Source: Sthenelais limicola (Eukaryota; Annelida; Polychaeta; Phyllodocida; Sigalionidae). Taken from it: a stretch of 64,000 bases of DNA. The notes under the pieces were generated by a model. The model was not told the DNA's origin, made no database searches, and saw nothing but the letters and a program-made list of their open reading frames with translations. This document shows positions 55,324 to 64,000 of the stretch, one piece after another. Location of the stretch: NCBI GenBank assembly GCA_942159475.1, contig OW804097.1, positions 53,774,986-53,838,985 of the forward strand, in the 5' to 3' direction. How positions within the stretch are numbered: position 1 is the stretch's first letter; every line of letters begins with the position of its first letter. The translations under genes were made by a program, and so were the position numbers.

Positions 55324-56784
55324 ATGTTTCAATCCAGTAAGGGATCTAGTAAGGTCAAATCAAGTGAGAGTGGGTCTGAAGATAGCAGTGATAGGCCCAG
55401 TAAAAAAGCCAAGACAGAAGTTGAAGATTTGACCATGGCTACCAATAGCAATGAAATTGAGATGACCGATGAGGACAAGAATATTGATGATAATGCCACC
55501 GCTAGCTGTGGATTCATGAAGAGACTTGAAGAAAGACTCAATGGCAAGTTTCGTGAATGTAAGGGAATGTCTGCGGACATTCAAGCCCATGGTGTCCGGC
55601 TGGACACTATAGAGACTAAATTCACGGTGAAAGATGCGGAGGACAAGAAAAGAGATATAGAGATACAGCAGATGAAGAAGAAATTAGCCCAGCAAGATGA
55701 TATTATAAAGCGCCTCAATAACACAACTGTGTCCAAGGGAGATGAAGCCTTCCTGAAAATTGCGGAGGAGGCAAAGAATGTGGAGGAAGCTAGGCTACTG
55801 AAGGTGAAAGAAAGCCTAAAGAACTGTTTGATCTTTGAGGGTATTCCAGCACAAAGTGACCCAGAGGATGATAAAGTATTTATGGAAAAATCTGTAAAAC
55901 ACATCTTCAAGGAGGCTTTCCATCAGGAAATCCCTGAGGGTATGAGAGGATTTAGAGTGGGCAAAGGTGTAAAGCTCAGGTTTAAATCTGTCGAACAAGC
56001 AGAAGAAGTGTGGGGCAAAAGGCTCAGCCTAAAAAACTTTGATTTTACGTCTATTGGAGACAAGGTGTATGTCAAGAGAGACCTCCCCAAAACACTAAGG
56101 GAGCGTGTGTCGAAGGCGGAATTTATAGTGAGGAAAGCTCGTTACTCTCAGTTGTATGGTGACGTGTACCAAAATGATGGCAACATATACATTGATGGGA
56201 CGGTCTACCCACATGACCGACTGAGTACTCTACCTGATCACTTAAACCCTGCGTCGTTGGCTAGAGAAGAGAATTCAGAGGCATTTGCATTTTTCGGCGG
56301 TGACTCTCCTTTCTCCAACCACCACATGGTGGACTTTACGGTGAATGGGCAGCTTTATTCTTCAATGGAGCAATACCTGACGCACTCATGTCTACGAGCA
56401 TTAGGTGAATACTCAAGGGCGAATTCCATTCTCTCCATGAGAAACCCTATGGCCTTGAAAGGCATATTAAATGAAGCCAAGAAGGAAGACTCCAAATTAT
56501 ATCAGGAATGGTTTAAGAGAATTCCAGATATCGTGTATGAGGGTCTTAAGGCCAAGGCGGAAGGCAACGATTATGTGGCGCAGAGTGTTATCAGCACAGG
56601 AACCAAGCACCTAGCAGAGGCGTCCCCACGAGATGAAATCTGGGGCATAGGTATGGGTTTGAGAAACCCAAATGTGCTAAAGAAAGAGCTGTGGCCCAAG
56701 GAAGGTAATCTCCTCGGAAAGCAATGGGAGAGAGTCAGGGCAGTGTTGATCAAGAGGGCAGCTCAAGGCGGGAAGACTTGGTGA
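55324..56784 (+). CDS. LINE ORF1: coiled coil, RNA-binding domain and predicted C-terminal NADAR domain
   Basis: The 486-residue protein occupies the ORF1 (RNA chaperone) position. Regions: Ser/Lys-rich N-terminus with a KKAK nuclear-localisation-like motif (about 15-40); a heptad-rich coiled coil (about 65-160); an RRM-like domain starting NCLIFEGIP and a C-terminal domain with KVYVKRDLPKTLRERVSKA and GNIYIDGTVYPHDRL (about 165-300), as in L1-type ORF1. Residues about 316-480 are extra. They show FFGGDSPFSNHH, VNGQLYSSMEQYL, a helical middle, STGTKHLAEASPRDEIWGIGMGLRNP and EGNLLGKQWERVRAVL, the order seen in NADAR/YbiA (DUF1768) proteins, which act on ADP-ribose conjugates. The Lys usually following the S-E-H-Y-like motif appears to be Cys356. 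Start: ATG at 55324 (a GTG precedes it in frame). The ORF2 start is 50 nt downstream. Confidence 0.8.
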   Translation: MFQSSKGSSKVKSSESGSEDSSDRPSKKAKTEVEDLTMATNSNEIEMTDEDKNIDDNATASCGFMKRLEERLNGKFRECKGMSADIQAHGVRLDTIETKFTVKDAEDKKRDIEIQQMKKKLAQQDDIIKRLNNTTVSKGDEAFLKIAEEAKNVEEARLLKVKESLKNCLIFEGIPAQSDPEDDKVFMEKSVKHIFKEAFHQEIPEGMRGFRVGKGVKLRFKSVEQAEEVWGKRLSLKNFDFTSIGDKVYVKRDLPKTLRERVSKAEFIVRKARYSQLYGDVYQNDGNIYIDGTVYPHDRLSTLPDHLNPASLAREENSEAFAFFGGDSPFSNHHMVDFTVNGQLYSSMEQYLTHSCLRALGEYSRANSILSMRNPMALKGILNEAKKEDSKLYQEWFKRIPDIVYEGLKAKAEGNDYVAQSVISTGTKHLAEASPRDEIWGIGMGLRNPNVLKKELWPKEGNLLGKQWERVRAVLIKRAAQGGKTW

Positions 56785-56834
56785 ACGCACCATGTCTGGA
56801 GTATGTATAGCCGAACTTCCGTCCCGGAACCAAT

Positions 56835-59800
56835 ATGGCGGACAACGTCAATAGTGGGGAAGGTGCGGTCTTGATCGATAGGAACAGTACAGCGGACGAG
56901 GCCGTTCCCAGCGGTGAAACTGGGTTTTTTAGGACTGGTTTAAATGAGGAAAAGAAGGTATTAAATCTTGTATCATTTAATGTTAATGGACTGGCTGATA
57001 TCGTTAGGCGCAAGGCCATTTTTAGTGAGTTACATGAACTGAAAGACTCGGTCATCGCTATACAAGAGGCGCACTGTACACCTGAGACCGAAAGGATCTG
57101 GGCCAGCCAGTGGAGGGGGAAAATATTCCTTAGCCACGGCAGGTCCAATTCTAACGGAGTTGCCTTACTGTTATCTATTGACTTGGACGCTAAAATTATC
57201 TCCAAAGGTAAAGACACAGAAGGAAGGGTTGTGTATGTTATTTTTGAATTATATAATGTGAAATATTGTTGTATGTCAGTATATATGCCAAACTCATGCA
57301 GTGGGCAAACCCAACTAGACAAAATTGATGAGGTGAAAAAAATTGTTTCCAAACTGGAGTATGACTCATTGTGTATTATGGGGGACTTTAACATCGATAT
57401 GTGTAAGAATCCAACCGAAAAGAACACGTTGGCCCTCCAGACGTTTGTGGGGGAACTGGGGATCAATGATTCGTTGTTCTGTATGGGTAAAAGGGAAGAC
57501 ACCTGGGATAGAAAAGAACAGAAGTCCAGGCTGGACTATATATTTGTAGATGACGCTCTATTGGGGAGGGGGGTGGAAGCGGGGACAGTTATCTGTCCTC
57601 TCTCCGATCACAAGAGAATATGGTTCAAGATTGGAACAGACGAAACAAGAAGGGGGAGGGGGCACTGGAAGTTTAATTGTAAGCTGATTGATGATGAAGA
57701 TTATTGTGAGGGGGTGGGGAGAATAGCTGAGGAGGTGGAGGGAATGGATAGGGATATGTGCGATGTTTTAAGATGGGAATATTTCAAAACAAGATGTAGA
57801 AGCTTCACAATTAAATTCTGTAGAAATAGAGCTAAAGCTGCGAGAAGAGGCCAAGAGAGGCTGAGAGAAAGATTAAGATGTCTGAGTGAAGAGGAACAAC
57901 TGAGTAATAGCCAAATAAATGAAAAGAAGAGCATCACTGCCGAAATGAGAGAGTTCGAACTAGAAAAGGCAGAGGGTGCCCTGCTCAGATCTAGGGCTAA
58001 CTGGATGGTAGAGGGGGAGAAATGCTCCAAATACTTTTTAAACCTCGAGAAGAACAGAGCTAAAAGTAAATGTATATCAGGGCTAATAGTCGACGGTAAT
58101 ATCACCAACGACTCAGGTGAGATCCTCAATGAGGGAAAAAATTTCTACAAGGAGTTATATAGTGAAAGGGAAATTTCTACAGAAGCTGCAGACATGTTTC
58201 TTTCCCAGGACTCCAAGAAAGTTGAGAAGAGTGAAAGGGATAGACTGTGTTTACCTATCTCTGAGAGGGAAGTGGGTGGGGTCGTTAAAGGGTTGAAAAA
58301 TGGTAAGTCGCCGGGGTGTGACGGTTACACGGCGGAATTTTATAAATATTTCTGGGCCCAAATCAAAACTATGTTCATGTGGATGGTATGCGCGGTCGAA
58401 AAAAATGAGTCTATGTCTTGGGAACAATGTAAGGGATTAATATCAGTCATTCCGAAGAAAGGTACTGACTTACGCTATATTAAGGGGTGGAGGCCCATAA
58501 CCCTCCTAAACGTTGACTATAAGATTGTATCGAAGGTTATCGCTGATAGACTGTACAGAGTTCTTGGAGATATTGTCGACGAAGACCAAACAGGTTTTAT
58601 GAAGGGTAGATATATAGGCGAAAGCATAAGAAGAGTACATGATATTATTGATTTTTTGCATGCTGAACAAGAAAGTGGCATGATAATCGCTATAGACTTC
58701 AGAAAAGCGTACGATACCGTCAGCTGGCAATTCCTGATGCAATGCTTGAGCCACTTTGGGTTTCCAGAATACATAATTCGTTGGGTCAAAACTCTATTGA
58801 AAGGCTCCAAAGCCGCGTTCGGTAACAATGGATATGCATCCGAATGGTTTGATTTAGAAAGAGGGGTCAAGCAGGGGGACCCTATCTCTCCTGCCCTGTT
58901 TAATATTGTAGTGGAGACCCTGGGCAATTATATTAGAAACGACCCAAATATCAGGGGTGTTATGACAGGGGTAACCGAGCACAAGATTGTGCAATACGCA
59001 GACGACACCACTTTCATATTAAAAGATACCGGGTCCTTGCAAAGAGTTTTTGAAATTATGTCTTCATTCGGGGAGGCCTCGGGGCTATGCATAAATATAG
59101 AGAAGACAGTAGGACTCTGCCTGGGTGAATTTGATGAAGAAATATTGGGTCAGGCACCTGTCCAATTTCAGGATTATCTGAAGATCCTTGGGGCTTGTCT
59201 GGTTCATCCGGATGCAGACCTTAAGGAGGCTGACTTGAACTTTAATGATGCCATACTGAAGATGCGGGGTGTCGTGGGGGCCTGGGCCCCCAGACAACTT
59301 TCGTTGAAGGGTAAAGCTGTAGTTAACAACTCTCTTATTCTGCCAATAATACAGCATACACTGGCAGTTACGGCTACAAATCCAGCATTCATCAAAGAAG
59401 TGGAGAAGGTGACAAAGACAATGTTGTGGGGGTCCAGAAAATGTAAAATCAAAATGGCATACACCAAGCAAGATATAGGGGAGGGGGGGCTTGGGGTGCG
59501 TAGCATCCACGAAGTGGTTAAAGCTAACAGAATAGCATGGACAAAGAGAGCCCTTCTAAGGCCCGGGGCTAAATGGGTCAAAACCTTGGAATGTTTTCAT
59601 GGAAGGTGTGTCGAAGACATATTTCTATGCCGCAGTAAACCTAAGAAGCAGTTAAATGAATTCTATGGTGAGATCTTAAAGGTGTGGAACGAAGTGTACT
59701 ACAACAAGTGTCCTATGACGAGGGAAGATATGTGTAGAGAAAGACTCAATTACAATCGGTTTGTACTGTCTGGTGGTAAAATGATTGAAAGCATGAGGTG

Positions 59801-60689
59801 GAGGAAGGCTGGTATATCTAAGGTGGGCGACCTGGTGGGTGAGGACGGAATTCTATTATCAACTGAACAGTTCAGGTCTAAGTACGGAATTAATATTAGC
59901 TATCTGGAAAGAATTCAAATCACTCTTGCCGTCCCTAACATCTGGTGGTGCATCTTGGAAGACGAAGCTGACTCTACTAAGGTTGACTACTGTGTTGCTA
60001 ACTTCGAAATAGATGGAAAGATCATAAATGTATACAAAGCAAGCGTTAAAGAAACATATAGCGCGTTTGTCTTAGAGGGCAGACCAGATATCATAGAAAA
60101 AATGAGTAAGTGGAGTACTATTCTCGGGGTCGAAGACACAATGTCATCTATCGAGGAAATCCGGTGTAGGTTTAAAACCCCATTCAGAGTATGCACAGAA
60201 CCCAGATTGCAGTCATTACAGTACAGAATCCTGCACAGAAATATTTGTTGCAACAAGGTCCTGAAGGACATTAATGTAAAATTGTATCCTGATTGTTCAT
60301 ATTGTGAAGATGAGGATGATATTGTCCATTTTTTCTACTTTTGTGAAAGAGTAATGTCGTTCTGGAATGAGATCAAAAGGTGGTTCAATGATAGTCACTC
60401 ACTTGTCCACGCATCCTCAGAGATCGTCACCCCCACTCATGTCCTTCTGGGAGTGAGGGGAGGGGGAAAAGAGAGAGATTTTGTCAACTGGACGTTTATA
60501 TTGGCGAAGAACTATATACACAGGCAGAGGTTATTTCATGAAAATGATATTGTTTTTATTGTCTTTCTGAAGGAATTGTGTAAGCGATTTCGTGCGATCC
60601 AATATGGGGATAAGATACTAGACAGGGTGAGGGGCAAAGGGACCAAGTGGAAACACTATGTTCAGGAGGCCAGAGCCCTATATTTATGA
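56835..60689 (+). CDS. LINE ORF2: APE endonuclease, reverse transcriptase, zinc finger
   Basis: The 1284-residue protein nicks target DNA and reverse-transcribes element RNA at the nick. Endonuclease about 40-265: SFNVNGLAD, IQEAHC, IMGDFNID, SRLDYIFVDD and LSDHKRIW (Ser-Asp-His 257-259) make up the complete catalytic set. Reverse transcriptase about 470-790: NGKSPGCDGYTAEFYK, GWRPITLLNVDYKI, DQTGFMKGRYI, AIDFRKAYDTV, RGVKQGDPISPALF and YADD at 721-724. The C-terminal C-C-H-C finger is Cys1154, Cys1157, His1165, Cys1170 (zf-RVT type). These features place it near L1/Tx1. No stop or frameshift was seen, so it is potentially active. It starts at ATG 56835, 50 nt after ORF1 ends, suggesting reinitiation. 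Confidence 0.95.
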   Translation: MADNVNSGEGAVLIDRNSTADEAVPSGETGFFRTGLNEEKKVLNLVSFNVNGLADIVRRKAIFSELHELKDSVIAIQEAHCTPETERIWASQWRGKIFLSHGRSNSNGVALLLSIDLDAKIISKGKDTEGRVVYVIFELYNVKYCCMSVYMPNSCSGQTQLDKIDEVKKIVSKLEYDSLCIMGDFNIDMCKNPTEKNTLALQTFVGELGINDSLFCMGKREDTWDRKEQKSRLDYIFVDDALLGRGVEAGTVICPLSDHKRIWFKIGTDETRRGRGHWKFNCKLIDDEDYCEGVGRIAEEVEGMDRDMCDVLRWEYFKTRCRSFTIKFCRNRAKAARRGQERLRERLRCLSEEEQLSNSQINEKKSITAEMREFELEKAEGALLRSRANWMVEGEKCSKYFLNLEKNRAKSKCISGLIVDGNITNDSGEILNEGKNFYKELYSEREISTEAADMFLSQDSKKVEKSERDRLCLPISEREVGGVVKGLKNGKSPGCDGYTAEFYKYFWAQIKTMFMWMVCAVEKNESMSWEQCKGLISVIPKKGTDLRYIKGWRPITLLNVDYKIVSKVIADRLYRVLGDIVDEDQTGFMKGRYIGESIRRVHDIIDFLHAEQESGMIIAIDFRKAYDTVSWQFLMQCLSHFGFPEYIIRWVKTLLKGSKAAFGNNGYASEWFDLERGVKQGDPISPALFNIVVETLGNYIRNDPNIRGVMTGVTEHKIVQYADDTTFILKDTGSLQRVFEIMSSFGEASGLCINIEKTVGLCLGEFDEEILGQAPVQFQDYLKILGACLVHPDADLKEADLNFNDAILKMRGVVGAWAPRQLSLKGKAVVNNSLILPIIQHTLAVTATNPAFIKEVEKVTKTMLWGSRKCKIKMAYTKQDIGEGGLGVRSIHEVVKANRIAWTKRALLRPGAKWVKTLECFHGRCVEDIFLCRSKPKKQLNEFYGEILKVWNEVYYNKCPMTREDMCRERLNYNRFVLSGGKMIESMRWRKAGISKVGDLVGEDGILLSTEQFRSKYGINISYLERIQITLAVPNIWWCILEDEADSTKVDYCVANFEIDGKIINVYKASVKETYSAFVLEGRPDIIEKMSKWSTILGVEDTMSSIEEIRCRFKTPFRVCTEPRLQSLQYRILHRNICCNKVLKDINVKLYPDCSYCEDEDDIVHFFYFCERVMSFWNEIKRWFNDSHSLVHASSEIVTPTHVLLGVRGGGKERDFVNWTFILAKNYIHRQRLFHENDIVFIVFLKELCKRFRAIQYGDKILDRVRGKGTKWKHYVQEARALYL

Positions 60690-61224
60690 TATATCTTGTC
60701 TGTACTTATATGCCTATGGAATGGCTTCGTGTTATGTAACGCTGGTATTTAGATTTCTGGGATAAATATTCTTCTTGACTTTAACAAGATCAAATGTTAA
60801 GATTACTCTTTTTTAACTGACGTTGATATGCTTGTGTGATTGTACTGATGACCGTGAAATGTTTGTTGGCTGTTGATAGCAAGTGGATATCCTTTACCCG
60901 GCTACTGCTGGGGTTCGACGTATTGCTTGAGTATTAATATGACCGAAAAATCAGACAGAAGATGAACGTAAAACAATTTATTGTTGTACTGATGCCTCTT
61001 TTATTGTGGACTGGTTTTGTGAGTAATATATGTACTGACTATGAATCGAGAGTCAGGGACCGCAAAATTGTAAAGGGAGCAGACCCTGCGCGGATGAGTA
61101 AGAAGAAAATTTGAAAACACAAAAAAATATAAAATATAAGGTAATTTGATGCTTGATCTTTAGTTGTGTAGAAGCCTAGAGGGCAGGATATCATGAATAA
61201 AACCTTTTAAAAACAAAAAAAAAA
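60690..61224 (+). other. LINE 3' UTR and A-rich tail
   Basis: Non-coding and ending AAACAAAAAAAAAAAA directly against the target-site duplication. AATAAA occurs at about 61196-61201, just before the tail. Confidence 0.7.
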
Positions 61225-61240
61225 AAGGATTAATGGAACT

Positions 61241-63657
61241 AATAAGGCCGTAAGCTCGGAGACCGAGCTTTTCTTAGTGGGGGAGGATTTTTTGGGAGGG
61301 TGTTTGTCAAATTCCACTTGGTAATGACATACCCTCAGCAGGATCAAGTTACCCCATGAATCAAAGAATGATATTATCATTGTTTATTAATAATTAATAA
61401 TCAAAAGTTATGAATATCATTAATAATTGCACCTGGAAATGATTAAATTGCCCAAATTTGCCAATCATGAAAATTATAATGATTGTGATCACTGGAAATT
61501 GATAATGATCAAGTTATAGGGCATAATAAAGTAATGATTAATTTAACAAAGGTCAGAGACATAAGATTAGATAAGATAAACAGATTAAGGAGTAAAATTT
61601 GGACTAGACACTAATTACCATAGAATGCCATGCCCAGAGTAACGAACAGAGGTAAGTGCCTAATTAAATGGTGCTACAATTTATTGCCGCTCGCCTGATT
61701 TCTATTTAAACTCTTAACAGAAGGAAAAGATTAGTCGATTTGGACTAGCGTCCACTGAGCGTCAGGCAGCTCAGACATACCTTGACAACGCCAGTTGCCA
61801 TGACAACCTGGGTTGCTAGGGTGTAAACAGACCATTGGGTGCTCGTTTGCACTTGAAGCGGTGATTCATGTTGATGTGAATCATGGGCGTTGCTAGGCAA
61901 CGACCTAATTTTACTATAAGGCAAAATAAGTAATAAAGGGCTAATGAGGTGATCAATGTTGATGTCGACCAAATAGTAATTTAGACAGGAAAAGTGCTTT
62001 GTGTTTAGAAATATAATAATAAAGGAAATAAAGGAACCATTTAGAAAAATCATGAAATTAAATTTATAAAGAACCCCGAATTGCCTACAGAGTTGTCTAA
62101 TAAATTACCTACAGAATTGCCAAAAATGAATATCAATGATATTGAAATGATATTGGGTGACCAATTTGAAAATGACAGTTGAAATGCTATATTAAGGCTT
62201 GTTTCAGAGGTTGTTACTTGCTGTATTGCTTGTTATGTATATATATTCTGCACCCACTATATTTGTACTTCCCAGTTTCTGAGGGGAGGTACCCCTGCGA
62301 CAATCGTTAATGACGACCAACAGGACCGGAAGGATGTAAATACGAAACGAAAGAAACATGAAAAGAAAGACAGAAAGGAAGGAAGGAAGAAAAGTGAAAA
62401 GACTAAGCCAAAAAGGATCATCGAAGCTGATCATCGAAGCTCAAATTACACATAACAATATGAGAACTTTCGGGACCCAAACAAATTCGAGGCCATGCCC
62501 ATTAACAAGAATCTTGGAAGGTGGTTGACCTACCTGGGCATGTCCATCAGAGACAACAATGAAAAGCACAATCTATTGTATTTTATGCTCAAGCCTGAGA
62601 TGAACTGTTGGTTGCTCTTGCTGCCAACTGTAACAAAGAGCAATGAGAATGCGCAGAAAGTCTATGACTTATACACAAGAAGGACAGTTCTCCCATTACA
62701 AAATGATAGCAAGTGCTATGAACTTAATAACAATGACAAATCAAAATTCCAAAAATTATGAAGAAGTTATAAAATTATTGAATAGAGAAGAATGAGAGGC
62801 ACTGAAACCAAGAATCAAAGTGTACTGAAAACTTTGGAAAAAACAGTAAATTTGAGATGGACTGAAAAACTTATTTAATTTTTGATTTATGCACATTGGG
62901 ATGCATCATTAGAAGTTCCCTAGATACCAGCTTGCAACATGCAAGAAGACCAAGCTTCATATTTTGACGTTCTTCCACAGCTCCAACTGTCACAGCTCTA
63001 CACAACCAGCAGCCGGATTTGCCTCCCAGTACTATTTATTAGTAGAGACTATGTTTATCAACTAGATGTGTGCCATATTTAATCAAAGGGTGAATAATAT
63101 TTAACCATGAGTGTTTTGAACTGAATTTGTTATCTGAGAATCAGAAACAAGATGGCGAGAGGCTAACGAAGACAAGTCTAAGAGAAGATACAAAAGACAG
63201 TCGCCAATGAACAAGTTCCAGAACTATATAATCAGTGTTAATTATATATAGCGTGTGTCTTGAGTTAAAATTATTTGTAGTCGAATATACCTTATAGACT
63301 GACGTATTTTTAAGATTATGAGAAGGGAAACAGACAATCTAGGTTTCCACCGGGTCGACTCCCAGGGGACGACTTCCAGTTTTGATACCCCTAGCGGATA
63401 GTTCAACAAACTTTGAGAGACGATAGTTCCGGCCTTTTCCGCTAGGTGGCAGCACCTGTCCTCTCTAAGAGGCAGGCAAGGTTAATAATCTCGAAGAATT
63501 AAAAAGACTTAGACTTATGGTTGTTCTTGATAATTGATAATTGATAATTTGATAATTGTTTTGTTCGCAATTATTTATTTGTGAAGATATTTATGTACTT
63601 TTATAGATGTGTTTTCATGTTATGGCTGGGACAGCCATTCTTCTTTGTCGGGGAGGA
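61241..63657. other. 3' interior of the LTR element, no gene recognised
   Basis: AT-rich and non-coding. An 88-codon frame at 62495-62761 has no known motif. Two RFX-type palindromes lie at 61794-61807 and 61889-61901, and a purine-rich stretch at about 62335-62405. The segment ends in the polypurine tract at 63650-63657. Confidence 0.5.
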
Positions 63658-64000
63658 TGTCAATGTCCCAATTTATTTTTAATAATATTTGAGTCTATGT
63701 ATCTGTTCTATTTATATGTATTGTATGAACATGGTAGTACGATCTATAGGTTATTCATTAGGCCTAACTCAGAGAGCTCTATCTGATGCAATGACCAGTA
63801 TGATGAAATACACCTTAGGTATTGCTAAGAGGCAGCTTCTCCCTGTGAGTTAGTATGTATCATGAGTGACTCACACATGCTCCACCATTGGCACCAGAGG
63901 TGATGCAATGGACTTGGCTTACTCAATGCCAAGAGAAGCTGATGAAATACTCACTCTACATTGCAGGGGGCCTTGAAAAGATGATGAAATGTACCCCAAG
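63658..64000 (+). repeat. 3' LTR, first 343 bp
   Basis: Identical by eye to 45982-46324 of the 5' LTR and preceded by a polypurine tract. The remaining about 405 bp and the flanking target duplication are beyond the window. Confidence 0.85.

Larger units (their letters stand above)
54658..61224 (+). mobile_element. Full-length LINE (L1/Tx1-like), both ORFs open, nested in the LTR element
   Basis: A 16-bp direct repeat, AAGGATTAATGGAACT, lies at 54642-54657 and again at 61225-61240, immediately outside the element: a classic target-primed insertion. The parts are a 5' UTR of about 665 bp, ORF1 (55324-56784), a 50-nt gap, ORF2 (56835-60689) and a 3' UTR of about 535 bp ending in an A-rich tail. 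Both ORFs are uninterrupted. ORF2 has an APE endonuclease, reverse transcriptase and C-terminal zinc finger, as in the L1/Tx1 group. Because it splits an LTR element whose LTRs look identical, it must be very young. Confidence 0.92.
45982..64000 (+). mobile_element. LTR retrotransposon with a non-coding interior (LARD-like), nested LINE, right end off the window
   Basis: An LTR at 45982-46729 recurs as a second copy from 63658 to the window edge (343 bp visible), with no difference found by eye. The second copy is preceded by a polypurine tract (GGGGAGGA, 63650-63657), and the first is followed after two bases by TGGTGAAAGAACC, a TGG-led primer-binding-site candidate. So the two repeats bracket one element with a 16.9 kb interior, 6.57 kb of which is a later LINE. 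Apart from one short CCHC ORF there is no protease, polymerase or integrase frame, though the identical LTRs indicate a recent insertion. It was therefore probably mobilised in trans. The TSD cannot be checked because the right end is outside. Confidence 0.8.

Noticed and set aside
56750..57502. 250-codon - strand frame opposite LINE ORF2
   Set aside because: Shadow of the endonuclease region; no family motif.
60905..60925. Possible tRNA-like GGGGTTCGACG in the LINE 3' UTR
   Set aside because: Isolated word without tRNA structure.
62495..62761. 88-codon frame in the LTR element 3' interior
   Set aside because: No recognised motif and no supporting context; not called as a gene.

Overview
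The window is from the nuclear genome of an invertebrate animal. It holds two ordinary animal housekeeping genes, both cut into short exons with GT-AG introns, in AT-rich DNA packed with animal-type transposable elements (DIRS tyrosine-recombinase retroelements, an LTR element, an APE-endonuclease LINE, hAT-like and foldback elements). DIRS elements in this number are typical of aquatic invertebrates such as echinoderms, hemichordates, amphioxus and molluscs, but the sequence alone does not fix the phylum. No tRNA, rRNA, CRISPR array or prokaryotic operon was seen.

Layout. 1-954: 3' end of a DIRS-like element on the + strand. 3.6-6.6 kb: dispersed repeats, a 1.15 kb foldback element and a palindromic MITE. 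7.2-16.7 kb: an APEX1-type AP endonuclease gene on the + strand; seven exons are resolved and the first coding exon is not. 18.9-36.0 kb: a complete nine-exon spermine synthase gene (SMS) on the - strand, 364 codons, every exon junction phased; it is convergent with APEX1. The third SMS intron is mostly one 5.4 kb DIRS element (28.65-34.08 kb) in the sense orientation, ending only about 40 bp from the next splice acceptor. 36-46 kb: no gene found; simple repeats, hairpins and a possible CCAAT promoter. 45.98 kb to the right edge: an LTR retrotransposon whose second LTR begins at 63658 and runs off the window. It carries one short CCHC Gag-like ORF and no polymerase. A 6.57 kb LINE (54658-61224), with both ORFs open and a 16 bp target-site duplication, is nested in it.

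Most notable: ORF1 of the LINE has the expected coiled coil and RNA-binding region followed by a C-terminal domain that I read as NADAR (YbiA/DUF1768 family, ADP-ribose chemistry). A retrotransposon nucleic-acid chaperone fused to a predicted ADP-ribose-handling domain suggests an interplay between retrotransposition and host ADP-ribosylation. The assignment is by eye and needs a profile search.

How the parts relate: APEX1 (base-excision repair) and SMS (polyamine synthesis) are unrelated host genes that happen to be convergent neighbours. The transposons form nested layers around and inside them: LINE inside LTR element, DIRS inside an SMS intron, and hAT-like and other repeats inside introns of both genes.
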